64,000 nucleotides of DNA. It comes from Pyrenopolyporus hunteri. Taxonomy: Eukaryota; Ascomycota; Sordariomycetes; Xylariales; Hypoxylaceae. The notes below the pieces were generated by a model. The model was not told where the DNA came from and searched no databases. It was given only the letters and a program-made list of their open reading frames with translations. The first letter of the stretch is position 1. The number at the start of each line of letters is the position of its first letter. A program made the position numbers and the translations under genes. The DNA is taken from contig CADCXC010000001.1 in NCBI GenBank assembly GCA_902806595.1, positions 785,535 to 849,534 of the forward strand, read 5' to 3'. Below, one piece after another: positions 48,401 to 59,471 of this stretch.

Positions 48401-50699
48401 CCGGAGACGTCGGTTCGTATAGGTGGTAACGATATGCCGGGGAGCTTGTCGCTCACCCCGCCGGTAGAATCGAACCGGCTACATCTTATCCATGTATTAG
48501 ATCTTCGTTGTCGTTTTCGAGTCAGGGTCTTAGTAACGAAGGCGTAATCCCTTCTACCGGCTTACACATTAAGCAGCACTCGCCACTAGCGGATGGCCCC
48601 CAAAATGTCGCACAGCTACCATCTCCGTAGGTACTTAGGTGTCTGCCTCAACTAGGGCTGCTAGGTAGGTTCCCCAGCAGACGCAAAGTTAGCCCCCCTG
48701 GATTCGGCGTCGATACGCACCTGCGGGTTTCCGGGTTGGTCCTAGTTGCGTCGCCTGCACGCGGCAAACCTTTCCCCCGGATCCGCACCCCCTGTCTCGC
48801 GCGCCGCAACAACACGTGAACACGCCGATCAGGTCTCGGCCGGACGGTTCTAAGACGGATTCCAAGACAGGTTCCAAGACAGGTTCCAAGATAGGTTCCA
48901 AGATAGGTTCCAAGATAGGTTCCAGGCTAGATCCTCGACGTCTCAAACCGTCGCGGTCGACGGAGACGACTGGCTCTTCGAGACCCGGAAATAAGAAGGG
49001 CCTCGTATTCGGACCGACCGCTCTACTTCTGCTCGGTTCACGAGCCCTACAGCCGCAACGTGAACGCGCTACGTATGCAAGCGTATAACTAAGCACATAC
49101 GAGCCGACATGTAGAATCGATCGAACGTCGTCGCGATAACCACCTACCTACCTACCTACCTATACCTACGGAAATGTGCAAATTGTTAAACCCACATAGT
49201 AAGGTATCGCGTACAACACATGGCCGTACCTGAACCTACAATTTCTGACGCCTAGCCAGCCAGCCAGCCAGCCAGGCCGTCCCTTGGTCAGCAATTCGAA
49301 TATGTGGATATTTCCATCCACGAATAGAACCCAGGCGGAAGCGATCCCCATCGAACGAATTTCGTTCGCAGCTCCATCCGGGAGAGTAGGAGCACACGTA
49401 AACATGCCATCCTCGTCTAGACTAGCGTAAAGAATGAGAGAAAAAGGGCGTATATAGGTAGGTAGATACCTGCCTAGGTAGTTAGGTAGGTAGATACATA
49501 GAAAGTGTATGTCGTTCTGGTAAGATTGGCACGTATTATTAGGTAGGTATCTCCGAGCCTTTCCCAATCGACCTAACCATATCCGGAAGGCTGCATAGGT
49601 AGGTATGTATATACTTATATATAAAGGGCTGTCCGCGAAGATAATCTTCACATGTCTGTTACGGCTCAGCTACAGGGTTTGGGTGTAAGGGATCTAGCTA
49701 ACCTGGGAGCCGCCTATACGCCTAGGTAGGTAGCTTGCACAGGTAAGGCCCATATGGAGGTCCTGCGCCGTCCCAAACGTCCACAAAGATCAACCGTATA
49801 AGATTAGATCGTCCGAGATACCTACCTCTACGTACGTACGTACGTTCTAAGCGAAGCGGGCTAGGCACATGGGTACCTGTTTATGACTTCATTAGTAGAT
49901 TCTTAGGCTGCAGTAGCTTGTGTTATCCGGCCATCAACTGTAAAGAATCTAATTGGGTCTACCACGTAATGACAAAGCCGCCTTGAATAGGTACCTACCT
50001 AGGTACCTATCTTTTTTATTTTCAACCCTTTCACATTTCCGGTACCTAGGTACCTACCTATGCATTGGGCTAGCGGTAGCGGTCTGGGCGAAGCGTCTTT
50101 CAGCTCGCTCCGCCAAATGTGCGCGCGCCGCCCGAACGACGATACATACGTGGGTACCCAGCTGTGGCATACAGCATGTATAGGTACCTAGGTACCCAGC
50201 TAAGTACCTAGCCTAGGTACCTAGTAACCCATGATTCTAATTCGGCTTCTCATATCCGGTTCGACTCAGCTCCTACCTACTCGGATCGAACCTCTGGTAT
50301 GTATCACGTCATGAAAACCTTTCCTCGACAGCCTTTTTCGCGTACTTGGCACCCTCGGCACTAACCGTAACCTTGGCATAGCTAAGATACCGGATAGGGA
50401 TATGGCTTAGCACCGAGCAGCAAGTCTGGGTTACGCGTAGGACTTACCCCTCTGCCTACTTTCTTACATGTAAATCTTGGCCGTCCTCGTCCAACGACCC
50501 CGCCGTCCCCGTCCTCTCCAAAGTTCTACAACTCGCAAACGTCACCCGAAACGCGGCGCTAGGTCGAGAAAGAAGGAAAGGATAGTAGGGAAAATAAGGG
50601 AAGACGAGATCGAGAATAAATTCGTAAGCCGAAAAGTTCGTTAGAGAATCGGTTCACGAGCGTATCGCGCAGGTCGGCGACCGCCAAAAACCCGCCGCC
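45485..50699. other. Long gene-poor region between DAO and het-c
   Basis: About 5.2 kb of normal-GC, non-hypermutated DNA. I see no conserved protein, tRNA or rRNA in it. It holds a GA tract (45636-45660), many TACC/GGTA arrays (45745, 46740-46770, 46805-46865, 47370-47390, 49140-49165, 49440-49490, 49990-50220), a 12-bp minisatellite (48846-48929), a CAGC tetranucleotide run near 49252-49277 and a GGGGGGGGGG run near 48010. The last few hundred bases are the het-c promoter and leader. Confidence 0.45.
48846..48929. repeat. 12-bp minisatellite, 7 units (GGTTCCAAGAYA)
   Basis: Seven consecutive 12-base units, with the outer units degenerate and three central units identical (GGTTCCAAGATA). 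Being 12 bp it keeps any frame open and creates a Gly-Ser-Lys-Thr/Ile repeat ORF. I do not take that as a gene. Confidence 0.88.
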
Positions 50700-53034
50700 A
50701 TGCCTTCGTCCCGCTTCGGTTACGGCAGCTTGCTGCTGATCCTGGCGATCGTCCTGGTCGCGATGCCTGGTAGGGCGGCCGCCTTCGGCGCCGGTAACAT
50801 CCCGTCCATCGCCCAGGTCGAAGGCCACAACTGGCGCCACGGCGACATCGAGGACACGCTCAAGACCATCGCGTTCCTCCACGGCAAGAAGTGGACGACG
50901 CTGATGGTCCAGCGCACGTACTTCGGCAACTGGCTGCGCGACTACTCCCAGGCCATCGACGTCGGGAGCCTGAAGGGGGTCAACGCCGCCACCATCCGCG
51001 TCCTGGTCTGGGTCCTGTCGTTCCTCGCCAACGGCTACGCCACCGAGGAGTTCGAGGTCACGGAGGAGCGCCTCGGCGTCTACAGGCCGGAGGAGCACAT
51101 CGACAACCCCCTCGGCTACGCCGACGGCGTCGACGCCCGGACCTTCGACAAGCGCCTCAGGGGACCCGTCGCGCCCGTCGAGACCGAGATCGACCCCCGC
51201 ACGGGCATGAAGAACTACATCGCCAACGAGCACGGCGGCTGGGCCACGAGCGCCGGCTACCTCAGGTTCAGCATCGGCCGCAGCGTGCACTTCGGCAGGC
51301 TCTACTGCCACGGCTCCCACGGCAGGGGAAAGGAGGAGGACCTCTGCGAGGCCCTGAGGTGCCTGGGCCAGGCGCTCCACTGCATGGAAGACTTCAGCGC
51401 CCACAGCAACTACTGCGAGCTGGCCCTGCGCGAGCTCGGCTACCACGAGGTCTTCCCCCACTGCGGATCCGCCTCCGAGATCAACCTGCGAGGCAGACGA
51501 GCCTTCCCCCTCGTCACCGGCACCTTCGGCGGCGTCGACTTCCTGCACTCCGTCCTGGGCGAGGCCAACGACCACTTCACCCAGTCCGAGGTCGACCAGC
51601 TGGACATAGCGCTGAAGAACTCGGAGCAGGCCGCCGCGGGACTGCCGGGCGGTAGCGGTAGCGGCGGCGCCGGGAGCGGTTCGCGAGGGTTCGGCGGGGG
51701 CAGCGCCGGCGACTTCATATCCCTCGTCAGCCAGCTACCGGGCGTCGGCGGCGGCATGGCCTCGGAGGCCCGCGACCTGAGGCGGATGGCCGAGGAGCAG
51801 GAGAGGCGGAACGAGCGGCGGCAGGAGGAGGCGTACCGCGGCTCGCGGGCCGGCGGCGGCGGCAGCAGCAACCCCAACGTGGTCCCCGGCATGAGCGAGA
51901 GCTTCGACCCCGTCAAGGTCTCGAAGCAGATCTATCCCATCTTGGAGTTCCGCGACAAGATCGTGAAGGCCATCAACAGGGGCATCGCCAAGATCCCGGG
52001 CTTGGAAAAGCTTCTGGAACACATCAGCGAGACCCTGACCGCCTTCGTCCTCGGCCTCCTAGCCCCGTTCATCAGGCCCATCATCAACGCCGTCACCAAG
52101 GTGCTGAAGGACGGCTCCTCCGGGGTCATCAGCGCCAGCGCCCACTCGCAGCTGGAGCCGTGGAAGAATCCCAGCTGCACCGACCCCACCCACTCCATGC
52201 TCTCCAAGGACCACTTCACCAACGTCCTGAACCCTTGCGCCGGAAGGGTCGCGGCCGCGATCCTCAAATACGTCGTCCCGTAAGCGAAACCTACCTACCT
52301 ACATTACCCCCCCTCGCCCGTCCGCATACGATTCTTCCTCCCCCACTTCCTTAGCACGTCGATTACCCGCTCGCTCGCTAACGCCCCGTTCCTCCGTCTC
52401 CAGCCGAATCCTCTACGCTTGGGATAATCCCGGCGTTCCCGTGAACGAGGTGGTCGACGACGTCCTACGCGCCTTCCACCACCCCGTCCTCAGAGACGAC
52501 CGCGTCGAGATCCAGCGCGAAATGTTCGATACCGTGCGCCGGTGGGCCGACGAGCACCCGCACCGCAGAGACCTTAACCGGATCCTAGGCTCCGAATCCG
52601 TCCGCAACGGCAAGAACCACGTCCTGCCGGGGCAGCAGAAGGCCCACTCGCACGGCGGCGGCATCTTCGACGGCGGCCTCGCGGAGCAGCTGGGCCACGG
52701 CAGACCCGCCGGCTCGCTCTGGTCCAAGTGCGCCACGAGAGACTTGGACGCCATGGGCGCCGGGGGCGCGCCGCGTCCGCCCCCGGCCCAGCATCAGCCC
52801 TACGGCCACCAGCAGCAGACCTACTCCCCCCAACAAACGTACCAAGCCGCCCCGCCCCCTCCGGTCCAAGGAGAAGCCGCCTCGTATTACAACGCCTCGC
52901 GGCCGTCCCACGGCTATCCCGGCCAGGAGTACGGCGCGCCACCTCAGCAGGGAGGATACCCGCCTCAGGGAGGATACCCGCCTTACGGGCAGCAACAATG
53001 GGGAGGCGGGTACGGGAATCCCCCCTACCCGTGA
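50700..53034 (+). CDS. het-c: HET-C heterokaryon-incompatibility family protein
   Basis: Two exons, 50700-52279 and 52404-53034, giving 736 residues. The 124-nt intron (GTAAGC, branch GCTAAC, CCAG) joins ILKYVVP|RILYAWDNPGVPVNEVVDD in frame. The start is GCCGCCATGCC. A signal peptide covers residues 1-28 (SLLLILAIVLVAMPGRAAAF). The HET-C core follows: GNIPSIAQVEGHNWRHGDIED, MVQRTYFGNWLRDYSQAID, RSVHFGRLYCHGSHGRGKEEDL, ALHCMEDFSAHSNYCELAL. A Gly/Ser-rich stretch occurs at about 315-340 and another near 380. The C-terminal ~120 residues are Pro/Gln/Gly/Tyr-rich (GGYPPQGGYPPYGQQQ). In Neurospora het-c polymorphism governs vegetative incompatibility together with pin-c; whether this copy does so is unknown. 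No pin-c or HET-domain gene is visible nearby. The long antisense ORF at 50559-51575 is a GC shadow. Confidence 0.9.
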
Positions 53035-53887
53035 CGTTATCGAGCGCCGCCTGGCGTAGTATCTACCTACCTAGGTAGGTACCTAGGTAGGTTCGATACG
53101 TTAGATTACGGCACCGGAGCCGACGCCGCGGAGCCGGCGGCCTTCTAGCTTTGTCCAGCTTCGGGAGCGTAGAGGTTTCCCCTGTTTCTCATAGTAATAT
53201 ATATTTCGTGTCGATCATCGAGCACACAGCCTGCTTCTCCGTGTTCTCCCCGACGATCGTGCGATATATCGGCCGATGGTAGCCATGCTTTTAGTCTTTT
53301 GGGTCGTTCGCTAGAGGCGTTGACGCCAAAGGATGTGGAGAGAGAGGATGACAGGTATCGGATCACTAACACACTAAAAGATAACTGATTGACGTATAAC
53401 CCCAGCATGCGTTGGTATCTCTAAAGGTAGATTCGGAGCCAGCATCATAAGATCATAGGGCAAGAGGAGGGTTTGTCGCATCGGCGTATCTACGGTAGCT
53501 TAGGTCAGGTCGGGACTCGGGTTAGCCCCCTACGTGGACAAACCGACGCCCAGCTGATACCCCCGCCTCCGGGCGGTAGGTGGCGAGCTTTCCGCTCATC
53601 GTCAAGATCCAAAGGCGGATTAATTACCGGTCGCACCTCCGATCTAGCGCTATGCCGGCTGCGGGCTTTGTGCAAGGGGTAACTTAGCGGAAAGGGATCG
53701 TCCCGCTTTTACTAGGACAATCTATAAGTCTTGAACTCTTTACCTAGGTACATGAGCGTACAGTATTCTTCTAGGAGGTAGTTGATCGTACGCGTCTCCC
53801 CCATCGTCAGGTATCTGTGCTTTTTTTCGTCACCAACATCGTGGTACTTCTCTTCGTCGACGCCAAAACTAGGTACCTACCCAGGTT
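53035..53887. other. Intergenic region downstream of het-c
   Basis: A TACCTACCTAGGTAGGTACCTAGGTAGG array lies at 53063-53091, just after the het-c stop. The remainder shows no recognisable gene. Confidence 0.45.
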
Positions 53888-54342
53888 CTACCGCCTCAAC
53901 AACGGTCCCCTTCTAAGCGGCTCGACGTCCCTAAGCTCCAGGGCCGGCGGTAGCTCGTCCTGAGTCCAGCAGATCGTAGCGTGCCTCAACCAGCGCGCGT
54001 ACGTCCCGGGCACGTCGTCCGAACCTTCGTTATCCCTCCACAAAGATCCTAGGGTACGTCCCATCACCTTGACGATCAAACCGTGCGCCAGCTTGAACCC
54101 GAAGCTCCTTCGTAGGCAAGCCTCGACCGCCTCCCGCGCCTCCCTCTGGTCGGGGTTCTTCGCCTGGCCGCGCCCCGGGATCGGCAGCGACAGCAGGTCG
54201 AACGCTCTCTTCCCGCCCATCCCGTGAGCTCGTTGATCAGCTGCGACCCCACGAGGTGTTCGATCGCGTACACGCGCTCGGCGGCGTACCGGGGCCCGTC
54301 CCAGCCGTCCTCGTCGTCCACCAGGCCTAGGACTATCGTCAT
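53888..54342 (-). pseudogene. Unknown subtelomeric gene split by an apparent 1-nt frameshift
   Basis: Two overlapping minus-strand frames read as one protein. The first (from ATG at 54342) ends its sensible sequence at ...HLVGSQLINELTG. The second begins at MGGKRAFDLLSLPIPGRGQ (54220) and runs to a stop at 53888. Joining them needs one extra base around 54220. The joined product would be about 150 residues, with a helical EAREAVEACLRRSFGFKLAH region and a C-terminal W-containing part. I do not recognise a family. It could be a decayed gene, a sequencing error, or part of a larger spliced gene. Confidence 0.45.
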
Positions 54343-55362
54343 CGTCCTCCCCTTACCCCGAAGCGGGGGATCCCTCTAACTTGATTCCGCTGGCCCAATA
54401 ATTCAGACCAATAGTCGTACCTATACGCGTTCAATTATTTGCCTAGGTCGTGAAGTAGATAAAGGTTACTACCGATTTGGCCGCTTAGGTAGATATCCAT
54501 AACCCCCCTTATTCCAGGGTGCCAAACATGCGCAAGGCATAGAACATACGTTGCCCGTATGCCTTAGAGGATTACCGCGACGTAAGACTACCTACCACAC
54601 ATATAACGGCTCGATAAAAGGCGCGTTCGATGTTTTTAGACCGTATCGAATCCGGGCCCAAATTTTCTCGTAGCTACCTACCTATATACGTATAGGCATG
54701 CGATTATAACTTCGTTCGACTTCCGTTAGGACCACCGTCGTCGCTTATAACTTCTTGGCGATTTCAAAATAACCAGATTTACGCGGTAGAAAACCCGTCG
54801 CCGTGCTACTTTCCTAGTGAAAAACAGCGCGTCGTCAAAATTCTCAAACTCATCATCTATAACGACGCTACCACAAACACTTCCCAACCTCCCTGGCGGT
54901 TCGCATACCGCACAACGAGGAGGTCGCGCGCTCGAATTTACCTACCCGCATTCGGACCGGGCTATCTCAGCGACCAAAGAAGGGATATCAATTCGACCCG
55001 CCGCCAAAGACGACATATCTCGGTCTCCCGATAGCGATCCCCGGTCCTCTCCATACACTTAGACAACATCTTAAAAATGTTGATTCGCCGACCCCGATAG
55101 GATTAGGCCACGGGCCTAGCCTGCCTAAGCAAATTAAGAAACTAGGAACCATTAAATATACTACGAATTTCTCAACGCCATGACTACGATTACGTTATAA
55201 CTACGGACATATAAAAATACGGATCGAGATCAGAGCAAAGAAAAATGAATTGGGTTAGGTTAAACTAGCTTTAGAGACTTAACCGTACTCCGTAAACACC
55301 TATAATCCCGCGCAGAAGTAACCGACTAAATAAACAAGTAAAAAAAACGAAACCTATAACGC
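54343..55362. other. Intergenic region, subtelomeric
   Basis: No recognised gene. One 81-codon ORF on the plus strand (54817-55062) lacks an ATG and has no recognisable domain. Composition is normal to slightly AT-rich. Confidence 0.4.
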
Positions 55363-56008
55363 TCACTCCTCCGGGAGATTGTCGAAATAATCCAACATCT
55401 CGGCGTTCAACTCCTCCACGATCTTCTCGTTTTTCTTCCCCTCCCGCCTACCTCTTCGGCGACCACCGCCTTAACGGCGCGACCTCTAGGATCCGTTAGG
55501 AGCGGCTGTGTTGCCACCGCTACTGCTCCTATTGTTGTTGCCGGTAGGGGCATCGGCGTTGGTCTCGTTGTTGACGGACTTGATCCTGTCCGGACGGTCC
55601 CTTATAGGGATCCTGCTTAGCATGTCCGCCGTCCTCTAACCGCGTAGGGGGAAATAGGTCATCCATAAGGGCGTGAACACGCCGTTATTAGCGCGTAAGT
55701 GGTGGTCGAGGATGTTCTCCGACACTCTCTTGTACCCCTCCTCGCTGTTGACGGCGGTTAGAGTTACCCTCCCGAAGCTTTGGTTCGTAGGGTCACCACG
55801 GAACCTATGGTTCCGGGGTGACCCCGTTTCGGATACGCCGGCCAGCTTCTCCCAACCTCACCAACTCCAAAGCTTGGCGCTTGGCCACCGACGTTTCGGG
55901 AACCGACGAGGGCGCCGGGGCTTCCTCCTCGCCAGCCTCCTGGCGGAGCCTCTTTTCGCGCCTGGCGATTACGGCGTCGAGCGCGCGATCTAGGTCGCTG
56001 ATGCTCAT
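55363..56008 (-). pseudogene. Remnant of a protein with UAP56-binding-like motifs at both ends (mRNA-export adaptor-like, tentative)
   Basis: The ATG at 56008 opens SISDLDRALDAVIARREKR, resembling the N-terminal UAP56-binding motif of Yra1/ALY adaptors. After a frame change near 55805 a second frame runs to a TGA at 55363. It ends in an Arg/Gly-rich stretch and KIVEELNAEMLDYFDNLPEE, resembling the C-terminal (FoP/Yra1) motif. That second frame is interrupted by three stops: TAG at 55638-55636, TAG at 55488-55486 and TAA at 55473-55471. Each is one C-to-T change from a Gln codon (CAG, CAG, CAA). The central part does not look like a standard RRM, so the family assignment is weak. An intron could explain the frame change but not the stops. 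Confidence 0.5.
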
Positions 56009-57743
56009 ATCCTCTTCGGGATATCGCTCGTTATTGAGCTGGAGCTGGGAGCTCCAGGGTAAGGGATAGAAGGAATATCTGGGCTTATAGGCCGCAAATA
56101 AGCTTCTATGTTCCTGCCACTCTGAAATATCGCCTGATCAGTGAGAAATAAGTCTGATAAAGATGAAAGGGAGTATGTATATATCGTAACTGAACTCCTA
56201 CTGAAAAGACTGCTAACCTTCAACTTGGTGGGAGAAATATGAAAAAGCTCGAGCTAAAATACACTGATCGGTGGAGTAATCAAGTGCTATGACACAACTC
56301 GTTATCGTTAGGCATCTTGAGTTTACTTCTGCGGAAAAGAAAAAAGAAAGGAAAAAATCCGACGAGGTCGATGTGGGAGGAAGAAAACGGTGGGAATCTG
56401 AACAAGATGAAAGGTGTCCCCTTATATATATGGCAGGAAACTCTCAAGGAGGCAGGCGCTTCATGTTTTAAAATGATATATGGGTACCTACCTCTATATT
56501 ATGTACTCGTAGTTTCCTGTTGTGCTAGCTTGCTTCCGGATTAGGGGTAATCGTTCTCAACGTTTCTCTGTATAGGGGGGAGCACTTTCCTTCTAAAGCT
56601 CTGTCATACGTTAGATGGTCATGCCTCCCAATAACCCACCCACATGCCTCTACGAATTTTTCAACCCTGTCGCACGAGCAGAGCTTCGATTTCCCAAAGA
56701 CCTACGCCCACATCAAAACCTTGCAGATCAAGCTTTACGAGAACCAAAAGCGGCTCGTGGAGAAGAGGCGCCTCGAGGCGGGACGCCCCGACCTAATCAT
56801 GAGCGACGTCGCTCTTTAGGTAGCCATTGCTTTGAGTGGACGTTTGGGCCGTGTTTCGGCCTGGTATAATGAAAGCAGGAGCTAATACCTACCTATGATT
56901 CGTGCTTTTGTTTCCCCGCCCCCCTTTTCCGATATGAGGTTCGCCCTACATACTCCGTAGACCAAGCGATCGTGGGTCGCGCACATCTCCTTAACGTAAA
57001 ATTTTGGAAGATACGGTGGCTGTAAAGCGTTATTTGCCTGGGGTAGGTGGGTAATCGAGGTACGGTGGCCCATTAGAGCCGCTTTGCCAAAATCAAAATC
57101 GAATACTAGAAGGGTAAGGTTAGGTAAATTACTTTAAGTATGAAGAGCTCGTACGAATACAATCGCCAACTTCTAAGTGTCAGAGGATAATGGCAATGGG
57201 GCATAAGGCTTGAGGGATAGATTCCTCCTTCGTAGATTTGAGGGTAAGCGTTATCAGCTCAATACAATACATCGGTCGCCTACGGCTCCCCACCGAGTTC
57301 GCAGTTTATACGCATTCACTCTGCGTGACAACCATCAAGGGACACCTCTGACACTAAGTCATGTCAAAAATCATGAACTCACGTAGACTGATACACCGCA
57401 CCACGAGCTTGAGTATAGAAAGCGCGACACTATACTACATTCGTAGAGTCCTAAGGTATCGCGTATTAGAGTTACATGGTAACCTAGATAAACACCCAGA
57501 TAAGTATCGAGGTAAGTGCCTCCGCGGCGAGGCATTAGGCGGTGGTTCGATTGGGCTACTAGAAACCCAGCATGCCTTCCCGTGTCGGGTCTCAACCCAA
57601 TTCGAAGCCGGAAGGTACGACGAAGTTACTGCACATTCAACGGGCATCTTGAGCCCTACCTACCCAGGTCTTGCGGGTAGCTCGGAACAACCTGCGTTGG
57701 ACGGCCTGTATCTCTGGAAGAGGGTAAAGTCAAGCTTAAGAAG
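56009..57743. other. Subtelomeric region with a possible gene fragment
   Basis: About 1.7 kb without an intact gene. 56640-56819 contains a frame reading HIKTLQIKLYENQKRLVEKR... to MSDVAL-stop, which looks like a genuine C-terminal coding fragment (listed separately). An ORF at 57361-57873 overlaps the next gene in another frame and is not supported. Confidence 0.4.
56640..56819 (+). pseudogene. Possible C-terminal gene fragment
   Basis: The frame ending at the TAG at 56817-56819 encodes SFDFPKTYAHIKTLQIKLY followed by a basic helix and MSDVAL. It has no start codon and an in-frame stop precedes it. An AG just before the segment (about 56680) could be an old splice acceptor. Family unknown; the call rests only on protein-like composition. 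Confidence 0.3.
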
Positions 57744-59471
57744 ATGCAGGAGAGACAAGATAAGACGAAGACGCTGGGTCAGAGGCAGAAGGACCTACTT
57801 GACGATATGGCAGGCAAGGACTACGACGTCTATCAAACCTCTGCGGAAAATGCCGCCGGGCACGAGCGGATAACGGCGTTAGAGTACGAGGTTCGACAGA
57901 AAGACGTCGACATCGCCGCTCTAAGGCGAGAAGTCCGACGCAAAGATGGCGGGGTCGCCGAACTCGCCGCCGACCTTAGTAGCAAAGCTCGGCAGATATC
58001 CGCGTTGGACGGGTGTATCCTGGGCAAGGACGCTCGCATATCCAAGCAAGCGGAAGATATCAAGGGCAAAGACGACGTGATTTCCGACTCCGAGGCTAAG
58101 CTTGAGGACAGGGATAAAAATATCTCTGCGCTAGAAGATAAGGTTAGGAATAAGGATGCCGGCATTTCCGTCCTGAAGGGAAGCCTCAGCGGCAAGGATC
58201 GTCGGATTTCCGAACTGGGTAGCGAATTGGGTGCGGAGAGGAAACGCGTCTCCGGTCTCGAGGAGAGCCTTGGTGCGAAAGACGCCGAGATTTCCGGTCT
58301 ACGGCAGGAAGTCCGCGAGAGGGACGACCGAATTAGGGAGCTGGAAGGGGACGTCGTAGCCCGGGACAAGAACACCAGTAGTATGGCAGGCCGGGCGCTC
58401 GAGCTCGAAGGCGACCTGAAGAGCAAGGCGGAAGAGATTTCGAGGCTTCGGGAAGACGCGGCGAAGCTGAGGGACGCCGTCGCGAGCCGCGATGATAGCA
58501 ACAGACAGCTCGCCGACGCTCTCGCGGCCGAACGAGAGCTGAGGAGGGAAGTAGAGGCCACCTTAGCGGGCCGGGTGGCAGCCTCCGACCAGGAACGGCA
58601 GGCCTCCGCAGCGCGGGACCTAGGGTTAGCTAGGTATTTCGCGGCGACGTCCGGGTGGGAGGGCCACGAGTACCGGGACTGGCTGACCTTCGTGCGCGCC
58701 CTGGCGGGAGCCGAAGGCGTCGCGGGGACGGCCTCGAGCTTTCGCCCGTGGTCGATCCTGGAGACGTGGCGCGAGGAGGGGGCGCAGCAGCAGGCGGACG
58801 AGGATCCCTTCCTCTCGCGCGCCGGCGCGGTCGCGGGCTCGGGCGCGGGCGCCAACGCGATGCGGATGCTGCAGAGGCTCTACGCGCAAGCGATAGACAA
58901 ATTCTGCGACGAAAGCTCGTTGCGCGCGCTCGACGCGCTCGTCAAGTTCCTGATCGGGGATGACCCCGTCCCCATAGACATGGTCTTCCTCGTCTTCGAG
59001 AAATTCCTCGAGCTTGTGCCGGCGGACGCGGACGTGGCGGAGGCCGACATTCGCGTGCAGCTGTTCTTATTCGGTCTCAAGCACGCGGCGTCCGTCGTCG
59101 CGAGGCGGTGGCCGTGTCCTACGACCGAGGAGCTGAGGAGGCGCTTCCGGCATTGCCTACACGGCTCGCCGCTGGCGAAGCTCGAGACGCTTCTGTGGCA
59201 GCGAGATCTGGCGAAGACTCTTCGCGAGGGCGAGGCTTTCTTCTTCTGCGAGAGAATATCCACGGGCATCGCCACGTTCCCGGAGGTGCCCGACTGGGGG
59301 TTTGCTGTCGACGTCGCCGGAAGGTCGGTCCGGATGTTCCACGCGTCCAGGGGAGATTGGGCGGATCTACGCCTATACGTGATCAAGGCGCCAGGGCCCC
59401 GGCGAGAGGAGGATCTGGGGATCTCCGTCGAGTGTAAAGCGGATTTTCGCTGGATACAGACGCATATATGA
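57744..59471 (+). CDS. Coiled-coil protein built of 14-residue repeats with an unknown C-terminal domain
   Basis: Single open frame of 575 residues from the first ATG. Residues 25-220 are fourteen consecutive 14-residue units with consensus K-D-x-x-I-S-x-L-x-x-x-L/V-x-x, with no insertions between units (for example KDAGISVLKGSLSG, KDRRISELGSELGA, KDAEISGLRQEVRE). Fourteen is two heptads, so a long parallel coiled coil is expected; heptad order continues to about residue 280. Residues about 285-575 form a different, probably globular domain (WEGHEYRDWLTFVRALAG, DKFCDESSLRALDALVKFLIGDD, CLHGSPLAKLETLLWQRDL, RMFHASRGDWADLRLYVIK). I recognise no family. It has ordinary codon use and no hypermutation despite its subtelomeric place. 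An upstream exon cannot be excluded. Confidence 0.7.
   Translation: MQERQDKTKTLGQRQKDLLDDMAGKDYDVYQTSAENAAGHERITALEYEVRQKDVDIAALRREVRRKDGGVAELAADLSSKARQISALDGCILGKDARISKQAEDIKGKDDVISDSEAKLEDRDKNISALEDKVRNKDAGISVLKGSLSGKDRRISELGSELGAERKRVSGLEESLGAKDAEISGLRQEVRERDDRIRELEGDVVARDKNTSSMAGRALELEGDLKSKAEEISRLREDAAKLRDAVASRDDSNRQLADALAAERELRREVEATLAGRVAASDQERQASAARDLGLARYFAATSGWEGHEYRDWLTFVRALAGAEGVAGTASSFRPWSILETWREEGAQQQADEDPFLSRAGAVAGSGAGANAMRMLQRLYAQAIDKFCDESSLRALDALVKFLIGDDPVPIDMVFLVFEKFLELVPADADVAEADIRVQLFLFGLKHAASVVARRWPCPTTEELRRRFRHCLHGSPLAKLETLLWQRDLAKTLREGEAFFFCERISTGIATFPEVPDWGFAVDVAGRSVRMFHASRGDWADLRLYVIKAPGPRREEDLGISVECKADFRWIQTHI

Noticed and set aside
48420..48480. Possible T-arm (CCGGTTCGATTCTACCGG) on the minus strand
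   Set aside because: The loop is one base too long and no matching acceptor stem or D arm lies upstream. Not a tRNA.
48816..49088. ORF with Gly-Ser-Lys-Thr repeats over the 12-bp minisatellite
   Set aside because: The open frame follows automatically from a 12-bp repeat; nothing else in it looks like protein.
50559..51575. 338-codon ORF antisense to het-c
   Set aside because: It lies opposite a clear HET-C coding exon. Its Val/Ala/Gly/Asp-rich content is the usual shadow of GC-rich codons and no domain is seen.
57361..57873. 170-codon ORF overlapping the start of the coiled-coil gene
   Set aside because: Its 3' part is a frame shadow of the coiled-coil gene and its 5' part has no recognisable content.
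57833..58855. 340-codon ORF antisense to the coiled-coil gene
   Set aside because: Its Ser/Arg/Ala periodicity merely mirrors the 42-bp repeat of the plus-strand gene.
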